Assembly: GCF_000716675.1 (NCBI RefSeq)
Contig: NZ_JNXT01000006.1
Span: 138,184 to 202,183 of the forward strand
Direction: 5' to 3'
Length of the DNA stretch: 64,000 nucleotides
Source of the DNA: Streptomyces alboflavus
GTDB taxonomy: Bacteria; Actinomycetota; Actinomycetes; Streptomycetales; Streptomycetaceae
A program made the translations under genes and the position numbers. The first letter of the stretch is position 1. The number at the start of each line of letters is the position of its first letter. Below the pieces are notes generated by a model. It was not told the DNA's origin. It saw nothing but the letters and a program-made list of their open reading frames with translations, and searched no databases. Below, one piece after another: positions 1 to 8,386 of this stretch.

Positions 1-1209
1 TACGGCGACGCCTACGCCAAGGCGTGGGAGGCGTCCTTCGAGAAGAAGTACGGCGGCTCGGTCGCCCACAGCGGCGAGCAGGACGTCACCGGCAAGCTCC
101 AGCCCCGCTTCAACAAGGGCAACCCGCCGGACGTCGTCGACGACTCCGGCTCCAAGAAGATGAAGCTGGACACCCTGCACAAGGAAGGTCATCTGACCGA
201 CCTCACGCAGCTGCTCGACGCGCCGTCCATCGACGACCCGAGCAAGAAGATCCGCGACATCATGCTGCCCGGCACCATCGAGCAGGGCACCTTCGGCGGC
301 AAGTTCCACGCGCTGTTCTACGTGTACGCCACCTGGGGTCTGTGGTACTCCAACAAGCTTTTCAAGAAGCACGGTTGGAAGGTCCCGAAGACCTGGGACG
401 AGATGCTCGACATCATGAAGGACGCCAAGTCCAAGGGCATCGGCGGCCTCGCCCACCAGGGCAAGTACCCGTACTACATGAACATCGTGATCATGGACCT
501 GATCGCCAAGACCGGCGGCATGGACGCCGTGAAGGCGATCGACAACCTCGACAAGAAGGCCTTCGTCGGCAACCCGGCCGCCGAGCGCGCCATCGAGGCG
601 GTGTACGAGATCGTGGAGAAGGGCCTGCTGATGCCGGGCACCAACTCCCTGGAGCACACCGAGGCCCAGACCAAGTGGAACGAGTACAAGGCCGTCTTCA
701 TCCCCTCGGGCTCCTGGCTGGAGAACGAGCAGGCGAAGCAGACGCCCGACGACTTCGAGATGACGTTCCTGCCGCTGCCCCTGCTGCCCGACTCCAAGAT
801 GAAGCTGCACGCCCTGCGCACCGGCGCCGACGAGCCCTTCATCGTGCCGTCCAAGGCGAAGAACGTCGCGGGCGGCCTTGAGTTCCTGCGCCGGATGCTC
901 TCCAAGGAAGGCGCCACCGCCTTCGCCAAGGAGGCCAGTTCGCTGTCCGTGATCGGCCCCGAGTACGTCGACAAGAGCGTGCAGCTGCGCCCGGGCATCA
1001 AGACCGCCCTCGCGGCCGTCGACGCCTGCCCGGTCGACGAGCGCTTCAACTTCCGCTACTCGGAGTGGTACGGCGAGCTGGACGTCGCGATCCAGAACGC
1101 CACCGGTGAGCTGATGGCCAAGCGCATCACGCCCAAGAAGTGGCTGGAGCGCTGCCAGGCGGCGGTCGACAAGGAAGCAGAGAAGAACCCGGACACGAAG
1201 CGGAAGTAG
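1..1209 (+). CDS. ngcE: NgcE, N-acetylglucosamine/chitobiose ABC transporter binding protein (5' truncated by window edge)
   Basis: The frame is open from base 1 to the TAG at 1207-1209 and gives 402 residues without a start, so the signal peptide and N-terminal lobe are outside the window. The visible part has the Trp/Tyr-rich, Lys-rich make-up of a family 1 sugar-binding lipoprotein (for example LWYSNKLFKKHGWKVPKTWDEM near residue 115, interrupted here only to identify it as the hinge region). It would capture GlcNAc and chitobiose outside the membrane and deliver them to NgcF/NgcG. The assignment rests mainly on synteny: it lies directly upstream of two carbohydrate permeases and a ROK regulator, as in the ngcEFG-rok7B7-xylFGH block of S. 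coelicolor. No ATPase gene follows, as expected for Streptomyces transporters served by the shared ATPase MsiK. Another oligosaccharide-binding specificity cannot be excluded from sequence alone. Confidence 0.85.
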   Translation, partial: YGDAYAKAWEASFEKKYGGSVAHSGEQDVTGKLQPRFNKGNPPDVVDDSGSKKMKLDTLHKEGHLTDLTQLLDAPSIDDPSKKIRDIMLPGTIEQGTFGGKFHALFYVYATWGLWYSNKLFKKHGWKVPKTWDEMLDIMKDAKSKGIGGLAHQGKYPYYMNIVIMDLIAKTGGMDAVKAIDNLDKKAFVGNPAAERAIEAVYEIVEKGLLMPGTNSLEHTEAQTKWNEYKAVFIPSGSWLENEQAKQTPDDFEMTFLPLPLLPDSKMKLHALRTGADEPFIVPSKAKNVAGGLEFLRRMLSKEGATAFAKEASSLSVIGPEYVDKSVQLRPGIKTALAAVDACPVDERFNFRYSEWYGELDVAIQNATGELMAKRITPKKWLERCQAAVDKEAEKNPDTKRK

Positions 1210-1246
1210 CAGTCGTCGTCAGCCGCCGGCCGGGGCCGGGCGGCAC

Positions 1247-1277
1247 GGCCGGGCCGGGCACCGCCCACGGCCCGGCC
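1247..1277 (+). terminator. Intra-operon stem-loop between ngcE and ngcF
   Basis: Perfect 10-bp stem GGCCGGGCCG / CGGCCCGGCC with an 11-nt loop, 37 nt after the ngcE stop and 54 nt before ngcF. There is no U-tract. The position after a binding-protein gene suggests partial termination or 3'-end stabilisation, giving more NgcE than permease. That role is inferred. Confidence 0.6.
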
Positions 1278-1330
1278 GGGGGTGCGGCGCCGTCTCGGCA
1301 CGGTCACGGCAAGGCCAGGAGCAGGGTGTT

Positions 1331-2260
1331 ATGCATCGGAAAAAGTACCCGTTCATCGCGGGATTCCTCGTTCTTCCCGTCGGGCTCTATGTATTGCTGG
1401 TGATCTGGCCCTATCTCCAGACCATCAGTTACTCCTTCACCGACTGGAGCGGCGCCTCCCAGAACTTCAATTTCGTCGGCCTCGACAACTACAAGGACCT
1501 CGCGAACGACGACGTCTTCATCAAGGCGCTGCAGCACAATGCCCTGCTCCTTGTCCTGGTGCCGACCCTGACGATTCTGCTCTCGCTGTTCTTCGCCTTC
1601 ATGGTGAACGTCGGCGGGCGCGGTGGAGCCGGCGGTGTGTCCGGCGTCAAGGGCTCCGCCTTCTACCGCGTCATCTTCTTCTTCCCGCAGGTCCTGTCCA
1701 TCGCGATCCTCGCCATCCTGTTCAAGGCGGTCTACCGCGGCGACGACTCGGGCCTCATCAACGGCACGCTGCAGGCGGTCGGCCTCGGCGACAAGAGCAA
1801 CCCCACGGAGTGGCTGAACGACCCCGACCTGGTGCTCTGGTGCATCGTCTTCGTGATGGTCTGGGCCGGGGCGGGCTTCTACATGGTGCTGTTCTCGGCC
1901 GCCATGCAGTCCATCCCCAAGGACATCTACGAGGCGGCGCTGCTCGACGGCGCCGGACGGTTCCAGACCTTCTTCCGGGTCACCCTGCCGCTGCTCTGGG
2001 AGACCATCCAGACGGCCTGGGTGTTCCTCGCCATTCTGTCCATGGACGCGTTCCTGCTCATCTCCACGCTCACGTCGCAGGACTTCGGCGGTGGCCCCGA
2101 CCACAGCAGTGAGGTCATCTCGACGTACCTCATGCGCAACTTCCAGACGTACAGCAAGAGCGGATACGCCTGCGCCATGGGTGTGGTGATGCTGCTGCTC
2201 ACCCTGATCGTGTCCATCGTCACGCTGCGGCTCAGCCGACGTGACCGCATCGAGTTCTAA
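1331..2260 (+). CDS. ngcF: NgcF, ABC sugar transporter permease 1
   Basis: 309-residue integral membrane protein of the MalF-type binding-protein-dependent permease family. About six membrane segments are visible (first near residues 8-30). The cytoplasmic EAA loop, which docks the ATPase, begins at about residue 198 with EAALLDGAG. The ATG at 1331 is chosen because an AGGAG lies 10 nt upstream and the MHRKKYPF leader fits a short cytoplasmic N-terminus. It pairs with NgcG to form the channel for GlcNAc/chitobiose delivered by NgcE. The next gene starts 13 nt after its stop, so the two are co-translated parts of one operon. Confidence 0.88.
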   Translation: MHRKKYPFIAGFLVLPVGLYVLLVIWPYLQTISYSFTDWSGASQNFNFVGLDNYKDLANDDVFIKALQHNALLLVLVPTLTILLSLFFAFMVNVGGRGGAGGVSGVKGSAFYRVIFFFPQVLSIAILAILFKAVYRGDDSGLINGTLQAVGLGDKSNPTEWLNDPDLVLWCIVFVMVWAGAGFYMVLFSAAMQSIPKDIYEAALLDGAGRFQTFFRVTLPLLWETIQTAWVFLAILSMDAFLLISTLTSQDFGGGPDHSSEVISTYLMRNFQTYSKSGYACAMGVVMLLLTLIVSIVTLRLSRRDRIEF

Positions 2261-2273
2261 GGAGGCGCGAGCG

Positions 2274-3200
2274 ATGACGGCTCCTGCGACTCAGCCACCG
2301 GTCACCAAGGCCAAGGTGCCGGGCCAGCGCGGCGGCGGCCGCGGCCCCGGCAAGGACGGCATGGAGGGCAGGACCCTCAACGCCTTCTCGCACGGCTTCC
2401 TGGTGCTGTGGGCGGTCATGATCGTCCTGCCCCTTTTCTGGATCCTGCTCGGCAACTTCAAGACCGACTCCCAGATCAAGTCCAGCGCCTGGACCTGGCC
2501 CACCGAATGGACCTTCGACGCCTTCCAGCGCGGCTGGGAGAAGGGCGTCGGCGACTATCTCCTCAACACCCTGATCGTCATGATCGTCTCGGTGCCCCTG
2601 ACGATGCTGCTCGGCGCGATGGCGGCCTACGTCCTCGCCCGCTACGACTTCGTCGGCAACCGGTTCGTGTACTACTTCTTCGTCGCCGGTTCGATGTTCC
2701 CGGTGTTCCTGGCGCTCGTGCCGCTCTACTTCATGGTCGACCGGCTCGGCATGCTCAACACGTACCAAGGACTGATCCTGGTGTACGTCGCCTACTCGCT
2801 GCCGTTCACCGTGTTCTATCTGCACTCGTTCTTCCGCACCCTGCCGACGGCCGTGCACGAGGCCGCCGTGATCGACGGCGCCTCGCACACCCGGGTGTTC
2901 TTCCAGATCATGGTGCCGATGGCGAAGCCCGGACTGATCAGCGTCGGGATCTTCAACGTCCTCGGGCAGTGGAACCAGTACATCCTGCCGCTGACCTTGA
3001 TGCAGAAGCAGAGCGGTGGCGACGAGGACCGCTCGATGCTCGCCCAGGGCCTGGTCAGCCTGATGAACCAGGGCAACTACGAGACCGACCTGCCCGCCCT
3101 GTACGCGGGCATGACCATCTCCATGATCCCGGTCCTCGTGGTCTACCTGTCCTTCCAGCGGCAGGTGCAGTCCGGACTCACGGCGGCCACGATCAAGTAG
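2274..3200 (+). CDS. ngcG: NgcG, ABC sugar transporter permease 2
   Basis: 308 residues, MalG-type permease. Residues 1-35 are a polar Gly/Lys-rich cytoplasmic leader, followed by six membrane spans; the EAA loop lies near residue 195 (HEAAVIDGASHTRVFF). The ATG at 2274 is preceded by a strong GGAGG at 2261-2265. An in-frame GTG at 2241 lies inside ngcF and has no ribosome site, so it is not used as the start. NgcG is the last gene of the operon and is followed by a terminator hairpin at 3223-3244. Function as the second half of the GlcNAc/chitobiose channel is inferred from family and synteny. Confidence 0.88.
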   Translation: MTAPATQPPVTKAKVPGQRGGGRGPGKDGMEGRTLNAFSHGFLVLWAVMIVLPLFWILLGNFKTDSQIKSSAWTWPTEWTFDAFQRGWEKGVGDYLLNTLIVMIVSVPLTMLLGAMAAYVLARYDFVGNRFVYYFFVAGSMFPVFLALVPLYFMVDRLGMLNTYQGLILVYVAYSLPFTVFYLHSFFRTLPTAVHEAAVIDGASHTRVFFQIMVPMAKPGLISVGIFNVLGQWNQYILPLTLMQKQSGGDEDRSMLAQGLVSLMNQGNYETDLPALYAGMTISMIPVLVVYLSFQRQVQSGLTAATIK

Positions 3201-3222
3201 TCGAACGCGATCAAGCACAGGG

Positions 3223-3244
3223 AACGCCCCGCACGCGGGGCGTT
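3223..3244 (+). terminator. Rho-independent-type terminator after ngcG
   Basis: AACGCCCC / GGGGCGTT, 8-bp stem with a 6-nt loop running into TTTCGTGTG. It separates the ngc operon from the regulator gene. Confidence 0.75.
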
Positions 3245-3275
3245 TCGTGTGTGCGGTGTGACCTACTGGATTTTC

Positions 3276-3289
3276 GTCAAGGACTTGAC
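3276..3289. promoter_or_regulatory. Candidate ROK operator upstream of rok7B7
   Basis: Perfect inverted repeat GTCAAG-GA-CTTGAC, about 90 nt before the regulator start. The same half-sites recur, wider spaced, upstream of xylF (4604-4624). The shared half-site next to a ROK gene and its presumed target suggests autoregulation plus control of xylFGH. This is inferred from sequence only. Confidence 0.5.
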
Positions 3290-3377
3290 TGCGGTAACCC
3301 GTTCAGAAGAGCTTGGAGTTCACAACTTGTACGGGCGGCGTCGGCGCCGCCCGCCATAGGCGGGAGTGGATGAGTCG

Positions 3378-4577
3378 ATGGAGACTCCGGGGTCGCAGTC
3401 GTCACTGCACCGAGCAAACCTCGAGCGGGTCGTACGCGCGGTACGGCTCGCGGGATCGCTCACGCAGGCGGAGATCGCCAGGACGACGGGCCTGTCCGCC
3501 GCGACGGTGTCGAACATCGTCCGGGAGCTGAAGGACGGCGGCACCGTCGAGGTCACCCCCACGTCGGCGGGCGGCCGCCGGGCCCGCAGCGTCTCCCTCA
3601 GCGGCGACGCCGGCATGGTCATCGGCATCGACTTCGGCCACACCCACCTGCGCGTCGCCCTCGGCAACCTCGCCCACAAGGTGCTCGCCGAGGAGGCCGA
3701 GCCGCTGGACGTGGACGCCTCCGCCGCGCAGGGCTTCGACCGGGCCGAGCGCCTGGTCGGCAAGCTGATCGAGGCGACCGGAGTGGACCGCGCCAAGGTC
3801 GCGGGCGTCGGCCTCGGCGTGCCCGGGCCCATCGACGTGGAGTCCGGCACCCTCGGCTCCACCGCGATCCTGCCGGGCTGGGCGGGCACCAAGCCGGCCG
3901 AGGAGCTGAGGGAGCGGCTCGGCGTGCCCGTGCACGTCGACAACGACGCCAACCTGGGCGCGCTCGGCGAGCTGGTGTGGGGCGGCGGCCGCGGGGTCAA
4001 GGACCTGGCGTACATCAAGGTCGCGAGCGGTGTCGGCGCCGGCCTGGTGATCAGCGGCCGGATCTACCGGGGGCCCGGCGGCACGGCGGGGGAAATCGGG
4101 CATATCACCCTGGATGAGTCCGGCCCCGTCTGCCGCTGCGGCAACCGCGGCTGCCTGGAGACCTTCACCGCCGCCCGATACGTGCTGCCGCTGCTCCAGT
4201 CCAGCCACGGCACCGACCTGACCATGGAGCGCGTGGTCGCCCTCGCCCGCGACGGGGACCCGGGCTGCCGCCGGGTGATCTCCGACGTCGGCCGGCACAT
4301 CGGCAGCGGTGTCGCGAACCTGTGCAACCTCCTCAACCCCAGCAGGGTCGTCCTCGGCGGCGCCCTCGCCGAGGCCGGGGAGCTGGTCCTCGCACCGATC
4401 AGGGAGTCCGTCGGGCGCTACGCCATCCCCAGCGCGGCCCGTCAACTCTCCGTACTTCCCGGGGCACTTGGCTCGCGCGCCGAGGTCCTGGGCGCGCTCG
4501 CCCTCGCGCTCAGCGAGATGGGGGATTCAACCCTTTTGGACGAGACCCTCCCCGCCGCCGCACCCGCCTTCACTTAG
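3378..4577 (+). CDS. rok7B7: Rok7B7, ROK-family transcriptional regulator
   Basis: 399 residues with an N-terminal winged helix-turn-helix (about residues 12-55, AEIARTTGLSAATVSNIVREL) and a C-terminal ROK sugar-kinase-like domain. The latter shows the phosphate-binding GIDFGHTHLRVALGN near residue 80 and the zinc-binding cluster CRCGNRGCLETF near residue 252. The gene lies between ngcEFG and xylFGH, as rok7B7 does in S. coelicolor, where the protein represses xylFGH and affects carbon catabolite control and antibiotic production. The ATG at 3378 is preferred over the GTG at 3366 because the only purine-rich site (GGGAG at 3362-3366) overlaps the GTG. Its ligand is probably xylose-derived, but this is not visible here. 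Confidence 0.88.
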   Translation: METPGSQSSLHRANLERVVRAVRLAGSLTQAEIARTTGLSAATVSNIVRELKDGGTVEVTPTSAGGRRARSVSLSGDAGMVIGIDFGHTHLRVALGNLAHKVLAEEAEPLDVDASAAQGFDRAERLVGKLIEATGVDRAKVAGVGLGVPGPIDVESGTLGSTAILPGWAGTKPAEELRERLGVPVHVDNDANLGALGELVWGGGRGVKDLAYIKVASGVGAGLVISGRIYRGPGGTAGEIGHITLDESGPVCRCGNRGCLETFTAARYVLPLLQSSHGTDLTMERVVALARDGDPGCRRVISDVGRHIGSGVANLCNLLNPSRVVLGGALAEAGELVLAPIRESVGRYAIPSAARQLSVLPGALGSRAEVLGALALALSEMGDSTLLDETLPAAAPAFT

Positions 4578-4603
4578 ATAACGCATGGCACCGTTGTCAT
4601 CTC

Positions 4604-4624
4604 GTTAAGGATTTACTCCTTGAC
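4604..4624. promoter_or_regulatory. Candidate ROK operator upstream of xylF
   Basis: GTTAAGG - ATTTACT - CCTTGAC, 7-nt arms with one mismatch, 76 nt before the xylF start. The half-sites match those at 3276-3289 upstream of the regulator gene. Likely Rok7B7-binding site; inferred. Confidence 0.5.
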
Positions 4625-4699
4625 GCGTGTCGGGCGGCCGAGTTGACTTCGAGCCACCTCGGCCGCAGCGACGCGGCCACGTCAGGGAGGCACCCCCAA

Positions 4700-5797
4700 A
4701 TGAACGCATTGACGCGCCGCGTCGGCATAGGCACCGTCACCGTTTCCATGGCGCTGGCCTTGGCCGCGTGCGGCGAGGCCGGTGACGGCGACGACAAGGG
4801 CAGCGGCGGCGACGGCAAGACCATCGGCCTGCTCCTGCCGGAGAACAAGACCACCCGCTACGAGACCTTCGACCGCCCCATCATGGAGGCGAAGATCAAG
4901 TCGCTGTGCAGCGACTGCGAGGTCAAGTACAACAACGCCGCGCAGGACATCGAGACCCAGAAGAAGCAGTTCGACGCGCTGATCACGCAGGGCGTCAAGG
5001 TGATCATCCTGGACTCGGTGGACTACAAGTCCACCAAGGGCTGGGTCGAGCGCGCCAAGAAGGACGGCGTGCAGGTCGTCGCGTACGACCGGCTCGCCGA
5101 GGGCCCGCTGGCCGCCTACGTCAGCTACGACAACGAGAAGATCGGCCGCCTCCAGGGCGGCGCGCTCGTCAAGGCGCTGGGGTCCGAGGCCAAGGACTCC
5201 AATGTCGTCATGATCAACGGCTCCCCGACCGACCCGAACGCCCCCTTCTTCAAGAAGGGCGCCCACTCGGTGCTCGACAAGAACGTCAAGAAGGTCGCCT
5301 ACGAGCAGGACATCCCGGACTGGTCCCCGGACGAGGCGAACAAGAAGATGGCCGCCGCCATCGACAAGCTCGGCAAGGACGGCATCGACGGCGTCTACTC
5401 CGCCAACGACGGCATGGCGGGCGGCATCATCACCGCCCTCAAGCAGCGCGGCATCGACGTCCCCGTCGGCGGCCAGGACGCGGAGCTCGCCGGCATCCAG
5501 CGCCTGCTGAGCGGTGACCAGGCCTTCACGATCTACAAGCAGATCAAGCCGGAGGCCGAGACCACCGCCGAGATCGCGGTCCGGCTGCTCAAGGACAAGA
5601 AGATCGACGACCTGACCGACCGCAAGGTCAATTCGCTCAGCGGCGACTACAAGGGCATCCCCGCCAAGCTGTACGACGCCCAGGCGATCACCAAGGACGA
5701 GGTGGCCGGCACCATCGTCAAGGACAAGGTCTACAAGGCCAGCGAGATCTGCACCAAGCAGTTCAAGAAGGCCTGCGACGAGGCCGGGATCAAGTAA
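4700..5797 (+). CDS. xylF: XylF, D-xylose ABC transporter binding lipoprotein
   Basis: 365 residues. It begins with a lipoprotein signal (positive MNALTRRVG, hydrophobic core, lipobox ALAAC, Cys about residue 24), then a Gly/Asp-rich tether and a periplasmic-binding-protein type 1 fold (LLLPENKTTRYE, YDRLAEGPLAAYVSYDNE, SANDGMAGGIITAL). These stretches are typical of XylF/RbsB-like pentose binders. AGGGAGG at 4684-4690 supports the ATG at 4700. First gene of xylFGH; two stem-loops downstream probably lower expression of xylG and xylH relative to it. D-xylose specificity is inferred from the XylF-like sequence and the synteny with rok7B7. Confidence 0.88.
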   Translation: MNALTRRVGIGTVTVSMALALAACGEAGDGDDKGSGGDGKTIGLLLPENKTTRYETFDRPIMEAKIKSLCSDCEVKYNNAAQDIETQKKQFDALITQGVKVIILDSVDYKSTKGWVERAKKDGVQVVAYDRLAEGPLAAYVSYDNEKIGRLQGGALVKALGSEAKDSNVVMINGSPTDPNAPFFKKGAHSVLDKNVKKVAYEQDIPDWSPDEANKKMAAAIDKLGKDGIDGVYSANDGMAGGIITALKQRGIDVPVGGQDAELAGIQRLLSGDQAFTIYKQIKPEAETTAEIAVRLLKDKKIDDLTDRKVNSLSGDYKGIPAKLYDAQAITKDEVAGTIVKDKVYKASEICTKQFKKACDEAGIK

Positions 5798-5813
5798 CTC
5801 CCGGTCAGGTTCC

Positions 5814-5848
5814 AGGTGTTGACGCGGCCCGCGGGCCGCGAGACACCT
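5814..5848 (+). terminator. Intra-operon stem-loop 1 between xylF and xylG
   Basis: Outer arms AGGTGT / ACACCT enclose the 18-bp perfect palindrome CGCGGCCCGCGGGCCGCG at 5823-5840. It lies 17 nt after the xylF stop. A role in differential expression of the binding protein is inferred. Confidence 0.55.
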
Positions 5849-5859
5849 TCCCCAGCGGT

Positions 5860-5909
5860 CCGGTGCCCGCCCACTTCATTCCGCCCCGCAGTCGGAGGGC
5901 GGGCACCGG
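5860..5909 (+). terminator. Intra-operon stem-loop 2 between xylF and xylG
   Basis: Perfect 13-bp inverted repeat CCGGTGCCCGCCC / GGGCGGGCACCGG with a 24-nt loop, just downstream of the first hairpin. Confidence 0.5.
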
Positions 5910-6014
5910 GCACCTTGTCCTGCGTGCCGCACGGCCCCGTGTCCCCCACACGCGTCCGTGCCCCACGCGCGCACCACCATCCCCGCCGGTCAGGCGGCGA
6001 AGGAGATGATTCAC

Positions 6015-6806
6015 GTGTCCGCTACGCCCGTGCTGGCGTTGCGCGGGGTCTCCAAGCGGTTCGGCGCCGTCCAGGCGCTCACGGACGTAGACCTCGAGAT
6101 CCACGCCGGTGAGGTGGTCGCCCTCGTCGGCGACAACGGCGCCGGCAAGTCCACGCTCGTCAAGACCATTTCCGGGGTCCACCCCATCGACGAGGGCGCC
6201 ATCGAGTGGGAGGGCAGGGAGGTCCGCATCGGCCGCCCGCACGACGCCCAGGGCCTCGGCGTGGCGACCGTCTATCAGGACCTCGCGCTCTGCGACAACC
6301 TCGACGTCGTCGCCAACCTCTTCCTCGGCAGCGAGCTGAAGAGCGCCAGCGTCCTGGACGAGATCAAGATGGAGAAGCGGGCCCGGGTGCTCCTGGACAC
6401 GCTGTCCATCCGTATCCCCAGCGTCCGCATCCCCGTCGCCGCTCTCTCCGGCGGCCAGCGGCAGGTCGTCGCCATCGCCCGCGCGCTGGTCGGCGACCCC
6501 AAGGTCGTCATCCTCGACGAGCCCACCGCGGCTCTCGGCGTCGAGCAGACCGCCCAGGTCCTCGACCTGGTGGAGCGCCTGCGCGAGCGCGGCCACGGCG
6601 TGATCCTCATCAGCCACAACATGGCCGACGTCCAGGCCGTCGCCGACCGGGTCGCGGTCCTGCGCCTCGGCCGCAACAACGGCGTCTTCCGGGTCGCCGA
6701 CACCTCGCCCGAGGAAGTCATCGCCGCCATCACCGGCGCCACGGACAACGCCGTCACCCGCCGCAGGGCGCGCACGGCCACGGCAACGAAGGAGGGCGCG
6801 AAGTGA
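6015..6806 (+). CDS. xylG: XylG, D-xylose ABC transporter ATPase
   Basis: 263-residue single ABC domain: Walker A GDNGAGKST (about residue 38), signature LSGGQRQ (about 143), Walker B VVILDEP (about 164) and switch His in LISHN. E. coli XylG is about twice as long with two fused ABC domains; the single-domain form would work as a homodimer. The GTG at 6015 is chosen because AAGGAG ends about 10 nt upstream; the nearer ATG at 6006 abuts that site. It energises XylH-mediated xylose uptake at the cytoplasmic face. Its stop overlaps the xylH start (GTGA), indicating translational coupling. Confidence 0.87.
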   Translation: MSATPVLALRGVSKRFGAVQALTDVDLEIHAGEVVALVGDNGAGKSTLVKTISGVHPIDEGAIEWEGREVRIGRPHDAQGLGVATVYQDLALCDNLDVVANLFLGSELKSASVLDEIKMEKRARVLLDTLSIRIPSVRIPVAALSGGQRQVVAIARALVGDPKVVILDEPTAALGVEQTAQVLDLVERLRERGHGVILISHNMADVQAVADRVAVLRLGRNNGVFRVADTSPEEVIAAITGATDNAVTRRRARTATATKEGAK

Positions 6807-8119
6807 GCGACCTCGCCAAGACCCCCGACACCGACAAGGTCCAGGCGGCCACCGGCACCGCCGTGGACGCCGAGCCGTCCGCGACCCCCGCCGCGGCCGT
6901 CGACCCGCGCCTGCTGGTGCGCGAGCAGGGCTTCGCCGGTTACTGGTCGGAGTTCGTCCGCAAGATCCGCGGCGGTGAGCTCGGCTCGCTGCCCGTCGTC
7001 GTCGGCCTCATCGTCATCGCCCTGGTCTTCCAGCTCCAGAACGACAAGTTCCTGTCCGCCTCCAGCCTCGCCAACATCGCGGTGTTCACCTCCGGCGTCG
7101 GCATCATGTCGGTCGGCATCGTCTTCGTGCTGCTGCTCGGCGAGATCGACCTGTCCGTGGGCTCCGTCGCCGGTGTGGGTGCCGCCGTCTGGGCGGTCCT
7201 GAGCGTCACCCACGGGTGGGGCGACTGGCTGTCGGTGTTCGTGGCCATCGCCTCGGGCCTGGTGATCGGCGCGCTGCACGGCTTCTTCTTCGCCAAGATC
7301 GGCGTACCGGCCTTCGTGGTCACCCTGGCGGGCTTCCTCGGCTGGAGCGGTCTGCAGATCTGGCTGATGGGCAAGGAGGGCAGCATCAACACGCCCACCG
7401 GCTCCGTCGTCGAGGACCTGACCACGCACTTCTTCGCCGACAAGGCCGCCGCGTACGGCCTGGCCCTGATCGCCGTGCTCGCCTACGGGGCCTCCCAGTA
7501 CCTGGACGCCCGGCGCCGCAAGAACGCCGAGCTGCCCTCGCGGCCGCTCAGCGAGATCCTGCTGCGCACCGGCCTGCTCGCGGTCCTCGCCTTCGTCGCC
7601 GCGTACTTCCTGAACGAGCCGGAGGGCGCCCGCGGCCTTCCGCTCGCCCTGGTGCTCTTCCTCGCCGTGCTCGTGATCGCGGACTTCGTGGCCCGCCGCA
7701 CCACCTTCGGCCGTCAGGTCTTCGCGGTCGGCGGCAACGCGGAGGCGGCGCGCCGCGCGGGCATCAACGTCGACCGGGTGCGGATCACCGTGTTCGCGAT
7801 CTCCGGCATGCTGGCCGCCTTCGGCGGGCTCTTCATCGCGAGCCTCTCCGGTGGCGCGACCAAGAGCCTCGGCGCCGGCAACACCCTGATGATGGTGATC
7901 GCGGCGGCGGTCATCGGCGGCACCAGCCTCTTCGGCGGCCGCGGCAAGATCTGGTCCGCCATGCTCGGCATGCTGGTGATCCAGTCGATCCAGCAGGGCC
8001 TGAACCTGGAGGGCATGCCCAACGAGATCCAGTACATGATCACCGGCGCGGTGCTGCTCGCCGCCGTCGTGATCGACTCGGTCTCGCGCAAGACCCAGAA
8101 GTCCGCGGGCCGCGCCTGA
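6803..8119 (+). CDS. xylH: XylH, D-xylose ABC transporter permease
   Basis: 438-residue branched-chain/ribose-type permease with a polar N-terminal leader of about 50 residues and roughly ten membrane spans. Family stretches include LLLGEIDLSVGSVAGVGA and VGGNAEAARRAGINVDRVR. The GTG start overlaps the xylG stop by 4 bases and is preceded by GGAGGG. It forms the membrane channel for xylose from XylF, powered by XylG. Last gene of the operon, followed by a long perfect hairpin at 8147-8189. Confidence 0.88.
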   Translation: MSDLAKTPDTDKVQAATGTAVDAEPSATPAAAVDPRLLVREQGFAGYWSEFVRKIRGGELGSLPVVVGLIVIALVFQLQNDKFLSASSLANIAVFTSGVGIMSVGIVFVLLLGEIDLSVGSVAGVGAAVWAVLSVTHGWGDWLSVFVAIASGLVIGALHGFFFAKIGVPAFVVTLAGFLGWSGLQIWLMGKEGSINTPTGSVVEDLTTHFFADKAAAYGLALIAVLAYGASQYLDARRRKNAELPSRPLSEILLRTGLLAVLAFVAAYFLNEPEGARGLPLALVLFLAVLVIADFVARRTTFGRQVFAVGGNAEAARRAGINVDRVRITVFAISGMLAAFGGLFIASLSGGATKSLGAGNTLMMVIAAAVIGGTSLFGGRGKIWSAMLGMLVIQSIQQGLNLEGMPNEIQYMITGAVLLAAVVIDSVSRKTQKSAGRA

Positions 8120-8146
8120 TCCCGCAGGTCCGCGCTTGATCACGCG

Positions 8147-8189
8147 TGCCCGTGCCCGGTACCGGACATTCCGGTACCGGGCACGGGCA
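8147..8189 (+). terminator. Strong hairpin terminator after xylH
   Basis: Perfect 19-bp stem (TGCCCGTGCCCGGTACCGG and its complement) with a 5-nt loop, 28 nt after the xylH stop. No U-tract, as is usual in Streptomyces. Confidence 0.75.
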
Positions 8190-8200
8190 TGTCCCCGAAT

Positions 8201-8216
8201 GGGAACATCCGTTCCC
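8201..8216. promoter_or_regulatory. Inverted repeat upstream of dxs
   Basis: GGGAAC-ATCC-GTTCCC, 170 nt before the dxs start. Could be an operator for dxs; no recognised regulator consensus. Confidence 0.25.
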
Positions 8217-8386
8217 GTCCGGGGGGCCGGAAATCCGGGCCGCCCCCGGTCGTACCAGTCGATTTACAGCCGATCGCGTGACGCGGGACCCTTGGCCCGG
8301 ACTACGCCGTCAGCGGCGGAACATTAGACTCGACAGGCCCGGCAATGCTCGAACAGCGCTACACGCTCTACTGCAAGGAGGCACGG

